In this document: positions 22,101-33,180 of the stretch, one piece after another | Layout of the letters: each line of letters begins with the position of its first letter | How positions within the stretch are numbered: the stretch's first letter is position 1 | Assembly (NCBI GenBank): GCA_022495005.1 | Contig: JAGYXB010000051.1 | Span: 1,488,001 to 1,552,000 of the forward strand | Direction: 5' to 3' | Origin: Rhyacophila brunnea | Taxonomy: Eukaryota > Arthropoda > Insecta > Trichoptera > Rhyacophilidae | DNA length: 64,000 bases | The notes under the pieces: generated by a model | Seen by the model: only the letters and a program-made list of their open reading frames with translations | Database searches by the model: none | Told to the model about the DNA's origin: nothing | Translations under genes and position numbers: made by a program

Positions 22101-22690
22101 CTCAGTTGCATTGGTCTCCGATTTGAAAATGTTTTTGTACGAAGTATCAGGCTGTCATAATTTTAGTATGTAGTACCTACTACTTACTATGTACTAAGTA
22201 TTCATGAAATTTCTGATCGGTAGTTAAATAAGCTTGTGAATTCAATTTTCTTTAATATCAGCAGCAGACATTTTGAAAAAAAAATAACCAGGCCAGCATA
22301 AGTTTCAGTATAAGTAGTAGTTCAGCGCCACTGAAATACGAGTATATTCCAGTATTAAAATAAATTTAAAAGTATCACGACGTTAACATAAGTTTCAATA
22401 GCTATAAATATTCATTTCTCAGTTTGTGCATTGGGATTTGATTTGAAAATATTTTTGTAAAAAGTATCAGGCTGTCATAGTTTTAGTATTTAGTAAAACT
22501 ACTGGGTAATAATTTATTCCAGCGTATGAAATTTTCGATCGGTAATTAAATACGCTTTTGGGTTCATTTCGCTTTATCAGCAACAGACATTTTGATAAAA
22601 AGTATCTGGCCAGCATAAATTTCAGTAGGCAGTATAAGCCCACTGAAATCTATCCCAGTATATGTATTGAACATTCTGTACATGTACTCA
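22101..22690. repeat. tandem duplication, unit about 317 bp
   Basis: Unit 1 starts CTCAGTTGCATTGG at 22101 and unit 2 starts CTCAGTTTGTGCATTGGG at 22418. Both continue with ATTTGAAAAT-TTTTTGTA, AAGTATCAGGCTGTCAT, GAAATTT-GATCGGTA-TTAAATA, CAGACATTTTGA and GGCCAGCATAA-TTTCAGTA. The copies have diverged by substitutions and small indels. No coding frame. Confidence 0.75.
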
Positions 22691-22936
22691 GTTCATAGAT
22701 GATACGACGATATGATGACAAAGCGACCTATAATAAACTGCCAGTAACAGGATGTTCTGATATAGGGAACATTAGCACAATATAGGGGTTGCGATGTTTT
22801 CTCTCGAAAATATTACTCTACGATATTTTTGAGGGTGGTTTGTGTATTTTCGTGGTTGTTTTTTCGTCGAGTCAATCGAAAAAAAGGGGCAAAACCTTTC
22901 AACTAAATGAATATTGTCAGGAATTTCAGTAGATAT

Positions 22937-23147
22937 AGTTTAAAATAATATCGAGGGGTTACTGCCAAAAGTTGGTAAGTCTCGAAATCATGTTATAGAG
23001 TGATTGCAATTTGAAAGTTTCACATACCCTCTAAAATCAGGCATAATGCTCATTTCTTTGAGCTTTATGACTGCATGTTCTATATTTAAATACCTAAATT
23101 ATCAACTTAGCAACTTTTGGCGGCATCCCTACGATATTATACTTTAA
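22937..23147. mobile_element. foldback MITE with about 45-bp arms
   Basis: The left arm AGTTTAAAATAATATCGAGG followed by GGTTACTGCCAAAAGTTGG pairs with the right arm CAACTTTTGGCGGCATCCCT followed by ACGATATTATACTTTAA. About 120 bases lie between the arms. The outer edge and target duplication are not clear. Confidence 0.6.
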
Positions 23148-24089
23148 ATTAATATCAGAAAGCGGCTTCATAGGTGAGGTTAGGTTGGTATAATAATATA
23201 TATATACATATTTGATAAAGCCTGTATAGGTAATATTATTAATTCACGTTAAGTATATCAAGAGCATACAATAAAGTTTTTTGTTTATCGATAATACTTT
23301 CTTTAATGCCATCCAATAGTGCAAAATAATCCGTAATACATAAACGTAAAAATTTCAGCATAAAATAAAAATTAATGTAAATACTTAGTTTATTATGTTT
23401 TTTTTCTGGTAAAACAGAATATACCAGAACAAATTATCTTACATTATATGGTATTACTATATTATACTGCATGCATATTGTATTGAATCGATCACTGTCT
23501 GAATTATAATTATCTTATGTTTATTACAATCGTTTACCTCCGTTTTACAGACAGTCTTCACGACTGGTCCCAATTGCAAGCGCCATTTTTTGAATTTTAC
23601 AGGGCAAGCTATTTTCTTTGTAAACTTTACGAGGAAAGTTTGGCATTTTATTTATTGAATTTATCGGGAAAAAAATAATAGCACTAGAGATGGTCATATT
23701 CCATAGGGACGTTGTACGAAACGTTGTTTTCTTCCTCCATAAAAAATGTTTATGTGGGCTTATACCGTTATGCATGTCCTGTACAATTTTGTGTATGTTG
23801 GATAAATTTTACCACAGTTGATTATATCTGTATATTAGAGTCAGTGTTATCTTAAGTCAGATTTTGGCGAAAATAAGTCAAAAATATTTTTTTTGCTATC
23901 TAAATCATAATATTAATTATATATTCTAAGTCAATTTATATATTGAATAATATGTTCATAACTGAAACCTGAAATTCTTAAAATCATATAGTTACGCAAA
24001 ACTGTTGTTTTTGGACTTTAAATCACACTGCTGTATTATTGGTTAAATGATATGTATATTATGTAGATGTTGAAATGATGGTTTGAGAG

Positions 24090-24350
24090 AACAGACACCC
24101 CTGATGCCAAATCAAGGGCTCTGCATAAATGACCCTCGGCTTTGAACGTGATTAGCGCTGCGGTTTGCTTGATGAAGAGATTCAAATGACAATTAGACGA
24201 CGGATTCATCATGGTTCTGCATGGAAACTGACATACAATAACACCGCACTTAGGTACAGGAATAATTTGATCTATCGGTAGTAATTGATGGATTGGATAA
24301 TTATTACTGATGCACTCAGTTAATTAAATTTCTCTGATAGTCATAAATAC
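24090..24350. other. unassigned block rich in homeodomain-type ATTA cores
   Basis: A stretch of mixed composition leads into several TAATTGATGG, TAATTATTAC and TTAATTAAAT words. No repeat or coding match. Regulatory DNA is possible but unproven. Confidence 0.2.
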
Positions 24351-24395
24351 AATTGGATTAATATTTCATCAGTAATTCATAAATTTTCATAAATT

Positions 24396-24414
24396 TTCAT
24401 ATATATATATATAT
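24396..24414. repeat. (AT)n microsatellite
   Basis: A pure AT dinucleotide run. Confidence 0.8.
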
Positions 24415-24758
24415 TGTTAATTTTACTTAGAAATCAGTAGTAGCATAATTATTATGAAGTTTGAAAATAAATAATTTCGGATAGGTTACGAATCACTACC
24501 TAAACAATCGGTTACTACGATACTATAATACGAATCAACATGCAACGACCAGGGAAAATATTTTCAAATTATTATTTGTATTGTATTCAATAGATTTATT
24601 ATATGACTTATTTGTTCCAAAATTAGGAATACACCCATATTTGGTTTCATACGAGATCCGTAGTTATATTTTTATTTTACGATAAATGAATGGAGAAAGG
24701 TCTTTACTCTAAGCTAAGTTCAAACACACACGCGATATAAAACAATATGCGATTTTTT

Positions 24759-24823
24759 TCCAGATCCAGGATTCAAACCAGGCCATTAAAGGCCGACATG
24801 TTACCCACTCGGCTATCGTGGGC
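24759..24823 (-). mobile_element. SINE family A head, reverse
   Basis: Read on the minus strand it gives GCCCACGATAGCCGAGTGGG (box A region) and GGTTTGAATCC (box B). This resembles the heads at 4155 and 55367. The body is missing. Bases 24830-26160 are AT-rich with no recognised feature. Confidence 0.65.
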
Positions 24824-26219
24824 TTTAAATACAATATAACTGAAGTTTTTCTTCTAAATTAAGTATATTCTATAAATAATGTAGCATTATTAAAAAGAAT
24901 AATTATTTTTTCAAAAAAGTCTTATGTGTTTAAATATATTTTTAATGAGAAACCGACATAGTGTTAAGGGTAGGAGTCAAGGGTAGTATTTACCTTGATA
25001 TATTGACCTTGATTAAAAATTACAAAATATGCTCGATAATATTAGCAAAATTTGAAAAATATTAATTTAAAATGTTTTACTATTCCAAATAAAGTAAAGT
25101 GACTAGATATTGGACACCTGAGGAAAGTACTTTTTTAAATTAAAACATAAATAAGTATGTACAAGAGCCTAATTGAATGAGATTCATAAAAATATACCCA
25201 TGAACTATAAAATTGAAACCGTTTACTCGTATATATTTCAATTAAATAGAACAAACAAGAAAAACACAGTTATTGGATATATTTTAATCAATCTAAACAA
25301 TATTATAAATACATAAAGTTTTAACACTCGTTACTATAATGTTTCCTTGGGTTACTCATCTCATTAAACTGTAAAAATTTCAGTAAATATGCTCTTCGTC
25401 ATCTTTATGATAATTTATCCAGATATAATCGATAGATATCCGTCAGATTTCATTTACATGTCATAAATTTTGAATGCATACTGCAAACAGAGCGTCGTAT
25501 TCCATTATGAACAAAAGAGATATACTTACCCGTATCTAAAAGTACCTAAATGCAACAAAACAGACATATATATTAAATTGTGAGAAAGAGATACGAAAGT
25601 AAGAGATGAAATCAAGATAGTATTATGAATTTTATTGTTGAATGTAGAATGTAGAATGAATATAAAAAATCATATCATTAAAATTAAGTTTTGTTGCCTT
25701 GGTTTATCATTTTATTGATAAAACTTTGTTATACTTATTTATGCTGCCAAACTAGGCATTTTACTTTTACTTACTGTACCATCATCAATATCGTACGGTA
25801 ACCCAAGTTGGCATCACCGGAACGGATGTAATTTATAAGCATCGTAAAGGGAAAGTTAACCTCAAATAAAATTAGATTCCTCAAACTCCGACATAATGAC
25901 AAGAATTACAAATAACCCGCTAATGTCAGTCTAGTGATATTAGCGATGGATGCAATTGATTCAGATATTAACTATTCTTCAATACATATTATTATCTTCA
26001 GTATAATAATAACTGTACGAAATTTTATTATACCCATCAATAAAATTTATATTAAAAATGTGGACTATATTTAGTACTGAATAAGCTATAATATACTTCG
26101 TGATATTTTATTATAAACTATGTGGGCATATCGTGACTAGTAAAGAGTGAAACAATTAAAAACATTCTAGTGTTTGCGCAAACAATAAAAACGTATTTTA
26201 TTGTTTCCATTTACTGAAA

Positions 26220-26500
26220 ACAAAGGTGTGCCAGCATGGCGACACTCACGTGGATGACAAAATAAAAACGTAACGTTTGATACCGTTAAAGAAAAAGGGT
26301 TAATCGTTTTCCTTCTGACAAACCCCCTGCCCACTCCCCCCAGGGGATAAGACAGAGGGGTGGGGGTAGCTGGAGAATAATATGTGTGTATGTGTGTGTT
26401 TTCCAACTCCTCGCAAGTTTGGTGCGAGAGTGAGATGGGGTGTACCGCCGGGGAATACACATGACGGAGATGGAGCACTCGTTTAAACATGTCAAAAAAC
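26220..26500. other. unassigned block with C/G tracts and a GT-rich run
   Basis: It contains ACTCCCCCCAGGGGATAAGA, a short (GT)n run near 26384-26399 and GTGTACCGCCGGGGAATAC. Minus-strand frames of 80-107 codons overlap in two phases, so neither is convincing. Possibly a transposon remnant. Confidence 0.2.
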
Positions 26501-26799
26501 TCAAGTTGTAGGTATACCTTCCGTTCATGATTTTTTTATCAGGTAACTTTATCTATTATATTGTATTTTAGAATGGTTAGAGATAAAATATAACACACAT
26601 AATAATATTATTTACAGTGTTTATTAGAGACAGTCGAAAAAGAAGGGTTACAAATAAATCACAAATACAGTAACGAAGACTTGTAACACACACGACCTTA
26701 ATCTGTGCACTAAAAAGATAAATAAGATAAAGATAAATACATGAGTATAAGTAAGTTTTCTATAGATAACAGAATTTTTGCAGTAATATAGTGCTCTAA

Positions 26800-27225
26800 C
26801 AATTGATGATGAGGATGACACGCCTTTCCACTACATGGAAGTGTTGGCGCCGAATGCTTCGCATTTCTTGGAAGGAGCACAGGACGAACCAGTCGATCAT
26901 CCAGAGACTGAAGATAAAGGAACGGCTCTCAACGATATGTCTGAGAAGAATTCTCCAGTTTTTTGGACATATTGTCAGGCGCGGACCGGACAACCTGGAG
27001 AGACTGGTAGTTTTGGGTAGCCTCCAGGGAAGACAAAGCAGAGGAAGAGCGTCTGCGCGATGGAGCGACCAAGTGAAAGAGCTGACTGGGGGCACCATCC
27101 ATTCTGCCCTGAGAGAAGCGAAGATCGAGAAGGATGGAAAGTCTTGGTCGCTCAAAGGATGGCGAAATTTAAATGTGGTCACGATCCTCAGCCATGAGTG
27201 CACGACCAAGAAGAGAGAGAGAACA
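26800..27225 (+). pseudogene. LINE reverse-transcriptase C-terminal fragment
   Basis: The frame gives W-K-C-W-R-R-M-L-R-I-S-W, then RLSTICLRRILQFFGHIVRR, G-P-D-N-L-E-R-L-V-V-L-G, and QSRGRASARWSDQVKELTGG. This motif series is the well-known tail of arthropod non-LTR endonuclease/reverse-transcriptase proteins. A second piece (H-x-P-Q-P-like, then an R-E-E-R-E-like end) follows. The catalytic YADD region is absent, so it is 5'-truncated. It looks relatively young, because about 140 codons remain open. Confidence 0.8.
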
Positions 27226-27271
27226 AATTCCATTATAAAATACTGTTATCTATCACTATCGGATTACATTC

Positions 27272-27293
27272 GGTTGAAATGATCATTTCAACC
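27272..27293. repeat. 22-bp perfect palindrome
   Basis: GGTTGAAAT-GATC-ATTTCAACC is its own reverse complement. It lies about 45 bases after the LINE fragment. Its role is unknown. Bases 27300-27760 hold nothing else. Confidence 0.6.
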
Positions 27294-27764
27294 CTTAGAA
27301 CCAAAGAAGACAAGTTTAATTTTAAGTGGAGTTCAAAATATTTTAATGACATACATACGAATACACAACCTTCACAATGATGGTAGACGAGAATCTGAAT
27401 TCCTCCTGAATATTTATTATGAAACATATGCAGTTTGAAGGACGATACGCCATCATCATTAATAATATAAGGAAGTGGGGCTATTCCGATGATTTCCACA
27501 AGCTGCGAATGTAGGGTATCTATGGAAAATCGTAAAAGACATGATGCGGCAATTAATAGTCACCAAATCATAGATTTTTTTGACGGATCTCTTTTGACGT
27601 GATATAAGATGAAGCAAAAGCAAAATATACTTAATATTTAATTTCCCCGAATTCATGGTTTTAATTAAAGTAAAATCAAATCCTCCCACATAAGCCTTTT
27701 CATATCAATATATATCATATTTAAGTAAATTACAAATACTGATTACCTGGATACAATACTAAAA

Positions 27765-27838
27765 CTTTGCGATTTGAGCTCAGGACCCAAGCGCGACGCA
27801 TTAGCCTATACCCTACAAGTACGTCGGGGTCACCAATA
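27765..27838 (-). mobile_element. tRNA-derived SINE head, reverse
   Basis: On the minus strand GGTGACCCCGACGTACTTG precedes a box-A-like TATAGGCTAATGCG and a box-B-like GAGCTCAAATC. It will not fold into a full tRNA. The first bases match a tRNA-Trp 3' complement, so an LTR primer-site scrap is the alternative. Confidence 0.35.
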
Positions 27839-28090
27839 TAAAAACAATGTTTAAAAGCTGAACTTTATATTTATACTATTCTTATCACTAGGGTTGCTAT
27901 ATTAGTATACCCGTAATAGTACAAAATAATTAAATGTTCTAAAATAAAAATACATGTTTAGTTTAACACAATATTCTAATGTTTATCACATGATTGTAGT
28001 ACTCGTACATTAGTTTGTAATATATTATGTTGTAGATTATGCATTCGCTACACATGTTTAGTGGTCCTTAGTATTATAGTATGCTGTTTG

Positions 28091-28385
28091 CAGGGGTAGA
28101 CAGATTGAGCGTCGCTTGGGGGCGGCAGTTACCCAAAGGGCGGCAAATCGAGGAGAATCATTGGGTATATAATATAGAAATAGCTAACTACCTAATCTTA
28201 GTAAAAACGGAAATATCTTTCCATTAAAAAAAATCAGCGCACTGGTTGGAAACAAAATGTATTTATTAGGTAGGTACTATAAAAGTTTTAACTGAAAACT
28301 TTTTTTGTCGGGTTCGTGATGTCTAGTTTACTTCCGTTGTCTTTGGACATCACGTTCTTGGTGAACAGCAATGACACGTGCTGTG
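28091..28385 (+). mobile_element. hAT-like dispersed repeat, copy 1 (left part)
   Basis: It begins CAGGGGTAGACAGATTGAGC and contains the GGGGGCGGCAGTTACCCA and GGGCGGCAAATCGAGG motifs common in hAT MITEs. The copy at 46685 agrees over 300 bases (GCGTCGCTTGGGGGCGGCAG, AAATATCTTTCC, GGAAACAAAAT, GATGTCTAGTTTACTT). In the 46-kb copy the sequence runs on to GATGATAAAAA. Here that word recurs only at 29022, as if about 635 bp were inserted. Confidence 0.65.
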
Positions 28386-29017
28386 ACAACCCCGTATGGT
28401 CCCCATTTGGGGATGTCTTTGTGTATCTTGAGAGGCCCGAATCGGTATCGAAGCCAACAAATAATAACGGCTGATTGCGAAAATAATTGAACAATGTTTA
28501 ATACCACTAATAAATATCTGACCGGCAACATTGTCCAAAAAAAAAATACGAATGGCAACGTCGCATTTGGCACGGCTCGCGAGTGTAACCGTTTTTGTTT
28601 GAGCGGGAGAAGCGTCTTTGACAGCACGCAGAGAAAACGTTGTTCGCTCGCGCAACACGCATTTCGTACGGATAAAGTAAATTATTCAAAATGTAACCAT
28701 ATAGTATATAATAAACGTAAATAAACCTCGCCGTTTCTGATAACAATTCCGGTGTCTTAATTATCCACCTTCCATCCCGAATCCAGACGAAAAAACCATA
28801 ACAAAACACAAAGTGACAGTTGAAATTCACATGCAAAATGGAGGGAAGTGATAGTGCATAGGTACCTAATTTTAAAATTATCCAAATATTATGTTTGGCA
28901 GTCACTCGCGAGTTTTGGAAGTTGTCAGGTGTATTTTTAACTGTACCTTTCTAAAACCGTATATATATTGTTTGTAATGTATCCATACAACACATTTTCT
29001 TACATATTGGAGTCACA
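28382..29017. mobile_element. block apparently inserted in the dispersed repeat
   Basis: Comparison with the 46-kb copy places extra DNA here. It starts TGTGAC and ends GTCACA, a 6-bp inverted pair of TG…CA form. It includes AATAAACGTAAATAAACC, a polyadenylation-like stretch, so a solo LTR is one possibility. No target duplication was found, which weakens this. Overlapping minus-strand frames of up to 132 codons occur in three phases and match nothing. Confidence 0.3.
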
Positions 29018-29095
29018 AAAAGATGATAAAAAGTACTCAGTAAAAAAAAATGTGGCGGCATTTTGTCTAGGGACGTCACCGTGAACACCTAGCGA
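29018..29095 (+). repeat. right part of the dispersed repeat, copy 1
   Basis: It carries GATGATAAAAA and then GTGGCGGCATTTTGTCTAGG plus GACGTCAC, as in the 46-kb copy at 46948-47030. Bases 29100-30180 hold no recognised feature except a GC-raised patch at 29270-29410. Confidence 0.55.
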
Positions 29096-30183
29096 TATTC
29101 ATTATAATTAAAATCATACAATGTTAATTAATTATGTATTCAATAAATTACAGATGTCTCAACAATTATCATTATCACATTTTTTTATTAACCACATAAA
29201 ATAATAATAAATATAACGAACCTAACTAAAATATCACAAAGATTCTGTATGTATCGCAAATAATAGACGACGAAAATGGTGAAGGCACGTTCACAGCGAC
29301 CGGTGTAAGATAGATTGACACCGTGGTCTACAGACTGCTCGCTACGTGGGTAAAACACGGGGTAAACATCGAAACACGCCGTGTGAGCGTCACGTATCCG
29401 GTATTGTGTACGATTAATCTTAATAAAAGATCCGAGTGAATTTGTTTGGATCATTAACAAATACGTTGCGAACAAGTTAATTTTGATACACACTTAAATT
29501 GATATTATAGAAACGATATAAATTGTAACATAATAGGTCCACATAAGTAGGTGACCGTAGAGTTTTTTCAGTAACTGTTTATATGAATAATTTACAAACA
29601 AATTATTATTGTGACACAAGTTCTTGTTTAAAAGAAACTCACAGAATCTCAAAAATCCTCAGTTTTATATCGTTTTTACTTCAGCTAATGAATAATAAAA
29701 TATACTTATTTTAATAGATACCTATATTATACAATTATGTCTCAGTGAATAATGTTGATTTTTATTTGAAAGCAACTTCTCTATTCATTCGTCAAAATCA
29801 AGAATTCATTATCTTTTGAATTAATATGTTCAATACCTGGCGTTCAGGCTATAAACCAATGCAGGGATTGTGGACCACTCAATTTGTTTTGCATAATAAT
29901 GTGAAATGTTGATTTTTTTTCTATTTTACTTATTGATAAATTCAAAATTATGTTATATGTTTATAATATTTTGACTGCTTGTAATATTATTTTAATATTA
30001 TTCTCTGTTTTACTGTTTTATTTTCTTTCATATGTGCATATGCCATTTAAAAAATAAACAAAAAATGGTACGTAACTCAATATTTATTAAAAAAAAATAT
30101 TTAGTTATCAATTTATTTTACAGAGTTTTTAAAGGGCAAAATAAAATATTTTAGTCAAAATATAGAAGAAAAGGTTTTTCTAT

Positions 30184-30209
30184 GGTATATATATATATAT
30201 ATATATATT
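30184..30209. repeat. (TA)n microsatellite
   Basis: About 12 TA units in a pure run. Confidence 0.8.
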
Positions 30210-30346
30210 GAAATATTAATTATTACACGGTGTCACCTTTTGATTAAAATATAAATTAGACAGTTTTATTACAATCACATCAAGTCATAATCCATGGAGT
30301 TTTACTTAGTAGTTAGTAAATTTCATAGTATGTCAGCGTGGACCAT

Positions 30347-30631
30347 CAGCTCTATGTTGTAACTTGTGACATGAAGTCACCCGACAACATGACGTAATTG
30401 TGACGTATGCTCAATACACGCATCAAGGCGAGCTCCCCAATGCACACGACTCACCATAGATATTATTATGCTGAAACACCTATTTGTGTATGGGGACAAT
30501 GAATAACGCCAGTATTAGAGTAGCGTTAGTTTCTCGAAGACTATTGACTCACTCCGGTAGTACGTAACAATGATGTCACATGACGTCATGTCGCCGGGTG
30601 ACTTCATGTCACAAGTTACAACATAGGGCTG
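30347..30631. mobile_element. 285-bp MITE with 44-bp inverted ends
   Basis: The left end CAGCTCTATGTTGTAACTTG (then TGACATGAAGTCACCCGACA) and the complement of the right end agree with about three changes. A 3-base CAT stands on each side (30344-30346 and 30632-30634), a possible short duplication. The right arm carries a perfect cAMP-response-type palindrome TGACGTCA at 30581-30588; the left arm has TGACGTAA. No gene. Bases 30640-31960 hold nothing recognised. Confidence 0.75.
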
Positions 30632-31968
30632 CATAGCGGTAAATCAATAGGTAGGTACCTATGCTTACTAGTTTTATCGGAAATGAAATGGTAAAATAAC
30701 AATAAAACTCGAAAATAAAAGCAATCAAATGAGTATAATACATGGTATTAAAATAACGTTTCTATTGATTTTTGTAGAGACAAAAGCATTATTTAAGAAA
30801 TAGTCTCTCTATCGATCTCTATAGATCTATCTAGTTATAGCCGGCCGAAACTGATATCGCTGAACTGCGCCACGTGGACTTTAGAGTCTTTTTTAAAAGA
30901 CTCTTAACAAAGGTAACTGGAAAGGAGTCCAAAGATGTTGTAGTGACAGGAATGATGATGATAATAATAACTATCAGACGCCTAATATATATTTTTTTAA
31001 CTATTCTGAGCAGTTTGCAGTTTATTTAGATGCCAAACGCACTATAATAAGGAGGTATTACATATTATATACAAAGAACCTACATATATCAAAGTATATA
31101 GCTTAGTATATAATATATCGCGTGTAGTTTCATGGGCTTGTATGCCACTTAAACTTTTTCTTTGTAACAGTCTCTCATGGGAATATGAAAAAGAAAGGTT
31201 GCATATACAAAAATACACGACTATATACATGTTGTATAGAAACTACTTACATGCTAAGTTAACATAATACAAATTACCATTTATATTCAAGCTTCAAGGC
31301 GGAGCATATGGGCCTTCGCAATATATATATTGAAGTATTAGAAATATAATATGATAATAAGAAAACTGCTTTTGGCAAAATAATAAATTCTTTTTTAATT
31401 AAAAATGTCTTAGGAACGAAATCGGTCTTGAGTAAATACATTAATAGTAGAAAGAGTACAGAAATAAATTATAACTACTTAAAACCTAACTAAATACAAT
31501 TAAGTGTTAATTCTTTTTAATTTTATTTATCCGCCATAAAATAATAGCGAATCAACATTATCGCGAGATTTTATAGTTTTGTCACGAAATAGACATAGTT
31601 GGAAGAGCGTCGAGCGGGAGAAAGCGATGCAACAGAATGTACGCAAGACAGTTTGACACAAAAATAAGGGACGTGGGTTACCTTATGGGTGTGGCTGTAA
31701 GAAGGCATGACCGTCGAGTGTGGAGAAATGTGGGATAAACTTAAACACGTTTTAATGAATGTTTTCAATAAGATATCATAATATGAATTAAAGGTTATCA
31801 CGTAATCGAAGTGCGCATTCCATATTGATAATATTTAAGGACATTTTTGAGCTATGCATCTCTTACGTTTAATGGTGGTCCTTAAGTTATAATCCAAAGC
31901 TACATTATTCATCATATCATATAAAACTGTTACGTAGTAAACATTATCATATTGGCTCTGTTTAAATC

Positions 31969-32045
31969 CTGTGCATTAGAAGAAATCGCATCTGCGCATA
32001 TTCATGGTTAAATGGTTCTATTATAGTCTATATAGTATATTCAAT
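31969..32045 (+). repeat. unnamed dispersed repeat, copy 2
   Basis: It matches the stretch at 15198-15275: GCATTAGAAGAAATCGCATC, TGCGCA and a TAAATGGTTC-like word. The two lie in the same orientation. Confidence 0.45.
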
Positions 32046-32505
32046 TAAAAAGTTTACCAACACAGCTGATTTTACAAAAAACTTACGACGTAAAATAAGT
32101 TTGTTATTAACTTCACTAACTACCCTAACATAGAGTCACGGAATACCATTTGCTGACATAACTTAAAGACACTGAAAATTCTAGCGCCCCTTTTTACTTA
32201 GCACCCTTGACATAATATATAATATTGTTTGTTTGTTTATTTTCATCAATATAAAATGCTTTCAGTCTATTCCAAGTGATTAAAAATTGGCCTGATCCGA
32301 AACGACGCCATAACAGTAAAAAGGTCGAAAAACATTGAAGTGATCTTTACTTCCGCCGGTCATAATCTATAATTCAACGAGGGGATTTTCTAGTACGGCC
32401 AATTTCCAAAACTATTCGATCGGCAATAAAATTGTTTTCTTCATACCCTATCAATCAGTCATAAAAAATCAATCTCATTTCATTCTGACCCTCTAGTTTT
32501 ATACC

Positions 32506-32575
32506 CAGTGGCGTGCGCCATTGACCAATCGACCGCCGGCAGTGTTGCCAATATAGTTTTTTTTTATAACCATAC
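32506..32575 (+). mobile_element. possible hAT end fragment
   Basis: CAGTGGCGTGCGCCATTGAC has the CAGTGGCG start of hAT ends. No matching right end was found nearby. Confidence 0.35.
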
Positions 32576-32904
32576 GAAATATTATTATCATAACTTTTAT
32601 CTGTAACATGAATGGATGAAAATATATGGTAATCTACAATATGCATGTACAAATTTATATTAAGAAATTGCTTATTTTATAATATGAAGACTTGAATTGG
32701 CATCATTGAAGCGGTTGTTATTACAATATGTATCCATTGAAACAATTTACGGTAAAATTAATTACGATAATTATAATGATTTTTCTATATATAAAGTAGC
32801 CAATTTTTTCTCTATGTGTATACTGCTTTATGTTGCATAATATATTATAATCTTCACTTTTTATAATGTGTGGCATTACATTTATAAACTTAAAACTACG
32901 TTTG

Positions 32905-33180
32905 TCAGAACTAGAGATGGGAAAACTGGTCGATTTTGAAGACTAAGTATACTTACTACCAGTATAAAAAAATACCTAGTATAGAAACTTGTTCCAAAAT
33001 ACTTACCAGTATTTGGAATACTATATAGAGCAAATGGCGTGGGTAAAAGTTTCATACTCAACTGAAACTAAATCCAACTCCATATTAGTATTTGAAATAC
33101 GTATCGGCTCAGGGAACTCAGACTGTGTATCGGCTTCAATATAATCGCTAAAAATACGCTGAGCTCCGCTTGTCGAATAG
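32905..33180. mobile_element. possible hAT-like remnant with internal CCAGTAT repeats
   Basis: It starts TAGAGATGGGAAAACTGG, like the TAGAGATGGG ends of some insect hAT families. It then holds repeated ACCAGTAT/AATACCTAGTAT words. No second TIR was found, so the limits are arbitrary. Bases 33180-34590 show no repeat; a 117-codon minus-strand frame at 33425-33778 is discussed under the rejected items. Confidence 0.3.

Noticed and set aside
25529..25550. Minus-strand microexon of about 16 bases with good acceptor and donor
   Set aside because: Too short to trust without RNA data; such AG/GT pairs arise by chance in T-rich DNA. It could only be an upstream untranslated exon.
26796..27233. 145-codon minus-strand frame
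   Set aside because: It is antisense to the clear LINE reverse-transcriptase tail on the plus strand.
28507..28905. 132-codon and neighbouring minus-strand frames
   Set aside because: Three overlapping phases are open at once, none with known motifs; it lies in the block that interrupts a dispersed repeat.
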